From assembly GCF_014695575.1 (NCBI RefSeq), contig NZ_JACJOO010000008.1:1-64000 (forward strand): a stretch of 64,000 nt of DNA, in the 5' to 3' direction. This DNA comes from Leptolyngbya sp. FACHB-8 (GTDB taxonomy: Bacteria > Cyanobacteriota > Cyanobacteriia > Elainellales > Elainellaceae). A program made the translations under genes and the position numbers. Positions 62,877 through 64,000 of the stretch are shown here, piece after piece (positions within the stretch are counted from its first letter, which is position 1; every line of letters starts with the position of its first letter). The notes under the pieces were generated by a model. That model saw only the letters and a program-made list of their open reading frames with translations. It did not search any database and was not told the DNA's origin.

Positions 62877-64000
62877 TGACTTCCCGTGCAACCCCTGGAC
62901 AACGCCACTGGTTAGTCCGTCTGCTCCGGAGCCTGCCTGACGGGTTTGAGCGACGATTCCAGCGGCAACAATGGCCCCTGTTAGCACTCATCGGTGCTGT
63001 CATCCTGGTGTCCATTCCGCTCATTGTGACGCCCCTCCCCTTCTGGCCGCAGTTCTGGATTGCCGTCCTGCTGATTGGTTTGGGCTGGTTCATTGTGCAC
63101 CTGGAAGGGTATCAGGATTCGCCCCGTACCAGCGAGTACCTGCACCTATTTCTGGTGTGGCTCAGCATCGTTACAACCCTGCGCTATTTTTACTACCGCA
63201 CCTTCAACACCCTCAACTTTGATGGGGCTGTTAATACCTTTTTCAGTTTGTTGCTGTACGGTGCGGAGTTATATGCGGTTGTCACATTGATTCTGGCTTA
63301 TTTCCAGACCGTTAAACTGAAGCACCGAACCCCTATTCCCCTGGATACAATTCCCCAGGCCCAGTGGCCCAACGTGGATATTTACATCCCCACTTACAAC
63401 GAGGATGTTGAGATTGTTCGTAAGACGGCTCTGGCGGCAATGGCTGTTGATTATCCCAGCCAACGCAAGCGGGTGTATGTGCTGGATGATGGGCGTAAGT
63501 TCCCCGATCGCCGCAAACTGCTCCAGGAGATGTGTGACCAGGTGGGTTGCACGATGCTGGTGCGGGACAACAACGATCACGCTAAAGCGGGAAACATCAA
63601 CACCGCCATGCGGCGCACTGGGGGTGATCTGATTCTGATTCTGGATTGTGATCACATTCCTACCCGCGACATTCTGCAAAACACAGTCGGTTTTTTCCAG
63701 GACCCTAAGGTCTTTATGGTGCAGACGCCCCACTGGTTTTTCAACCCTGACCCATTTGAGCGCAACCTGCTGACCGAGGGGCGAGTGCCGGTGGGTAATG
63801 AGCTGTTCTACAAGGTGTTGCAAAAGGGAAATGACTTTTGGAATGCTGCTTTCTTTTGCGGTTCGGCGGCCGTGATTCGCAAAGCCCATTTGCTCAAGGT
63901 AGGCGGCATTGCGGTGGAAACAGTAACGGAGGACTGCCACACGTCCCTGCGACTGCACTCCCTGGGGTACAAGTCGGTTTACTACGACAAAATTATGGTG
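62876..64000 (+). CDS. bcsA: cellulose synthase catalytic subunit BcsA (5' part, cut by the window edge)
   Basis: 375 residues are visible and the gene runs off the right edge. Several N-terminal membrane helices (about residues 38-85 and 108-150) precede the GT2 domain: VLDDG with Asp204-Asp205, DCDH with Asp257 and Asp259 (UDP and Mg2+ binding), FFCGS near residue 330 and TED at 351-353 (catalytic base region). The remaining QxxRW motif and any PilZ domain lie beyond the window. It makes beta-1,4-glucan from UDP-glucose and extrudes it. It is translationally coupled to bcsB. Cyclic-di-GMP control cannot be judged here. Confidence 0.95.
   Translation, partial: MTSRATPGQRHWLVRLLRSLPDGFERRFQRQQWPLLALIGAVILVSIPLIVTPLPFWPQFWIAVLLIGLGWFIVHLEGYQDSPRTSEYLHLFLVWLSIVTTLRYFYYRTFNTLNFDGAVNTFFSLLLYGAELYAVVTLILAYFQTVKLKHRTPIPLDTIPQAQWPNVDIYIPTYNEDVEIVRKTALAAMAVDYPSQRKRVYVLDDGRKFPDRRKLLQEMCDQVGCTMLVRDNNDHAKAGNINTAMRRTGGDLILILDCDHIPTRDILQNTVGFFQDPKVFMVQTPHWFFNPDPFERNLLTEGRVPVGNELFYKVLQKGNDFWNAAFFCGSAAVIRKAHLLKVGGIAVETVTEDCHTSLRLHSLGYKSVYYDKIMV

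Overview
The window reads as chromosomal DNA of a cyanobacterium, probably filamentous. The octamer GCGATCGC (HIP1) recurs throughout. There are phytochrome- and cyanobacteriochrome-type GAF kinases, a CdaR-like regulator and a cellulose synthase operon. The intergenic spaces are unusually rich in long hairpins and short mobile elements. No rRNA, tRNA, CRISPR array or complete transposase gene was seen by eye.

Layout. (1) 1-800: one small membrane protein. (2) 1057-14084, minus strand: a compact glycan operon with three GT9 (heptosyltransferase-type) genes, one of them a tandem GT9-GT9 protein, plus a half-length GT9-like gene, GT4 and GT2 glycosyltransferases, and ADP-heptose precursor genes (GmhA fused to a GT4 enzyme, gmhB, hldE, and a short-chain dehydrogenase). 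Many of these genes overlap or abut. The likely product is a heptose-containing surface polysaccharide. (3) 14623-17757, plus strand: a CdaR/PucR-type regulator, a GT4 enzyme and a sulfotransferase-like protein. (4) 17.8-20.4 kb: small hypothetical genes among palindromes and short mobile elements. (5) 20.4-48.1 kb: seven large sensor histidine kinases. Several have GAF domains with the cysteine motifs of bilin photoreceptors. Interspersed are an XRE regulator, an iron-sulfur (PhrB-type) photolyase/cryptochrome with a small overlapping partner, and a secreted beta-helix/RTX protein. (6) 48.3-53.8 kb: an acyltransferase, a secreted GH5-CBM2 cellulase, a coiled-coil membrane protein and a lipoprotein. 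(7) 53.9 kb to the right edge, plus strand: a cellulose export operon in the order outer-membrane barrel protein, TPR protein, GH8 cellulase lipoprotein (bcsZ), bcsB, bcsA. The bcsA gene is cut by the window edge.

The themes fit together as light and environment sensing (the kinase island and photolyase) beside cell-surface and matrix building (heptose glycan, sulfated or acylated sugars, cellulose). No output regulator in the window links the two, so a functional connection is inference.

The structure least explained by genes is the palindromes. About twenty long, often perfect inverted repeats (arms 14-36 bp, frequently with a three-base centre) fill the intergenic spaces. A separate family of 84-132 bp elements with 12-bp terminal inverted repeats and 9-bp target duplications is present in three copies, one of which has inserted into the arm of an older palindrome.
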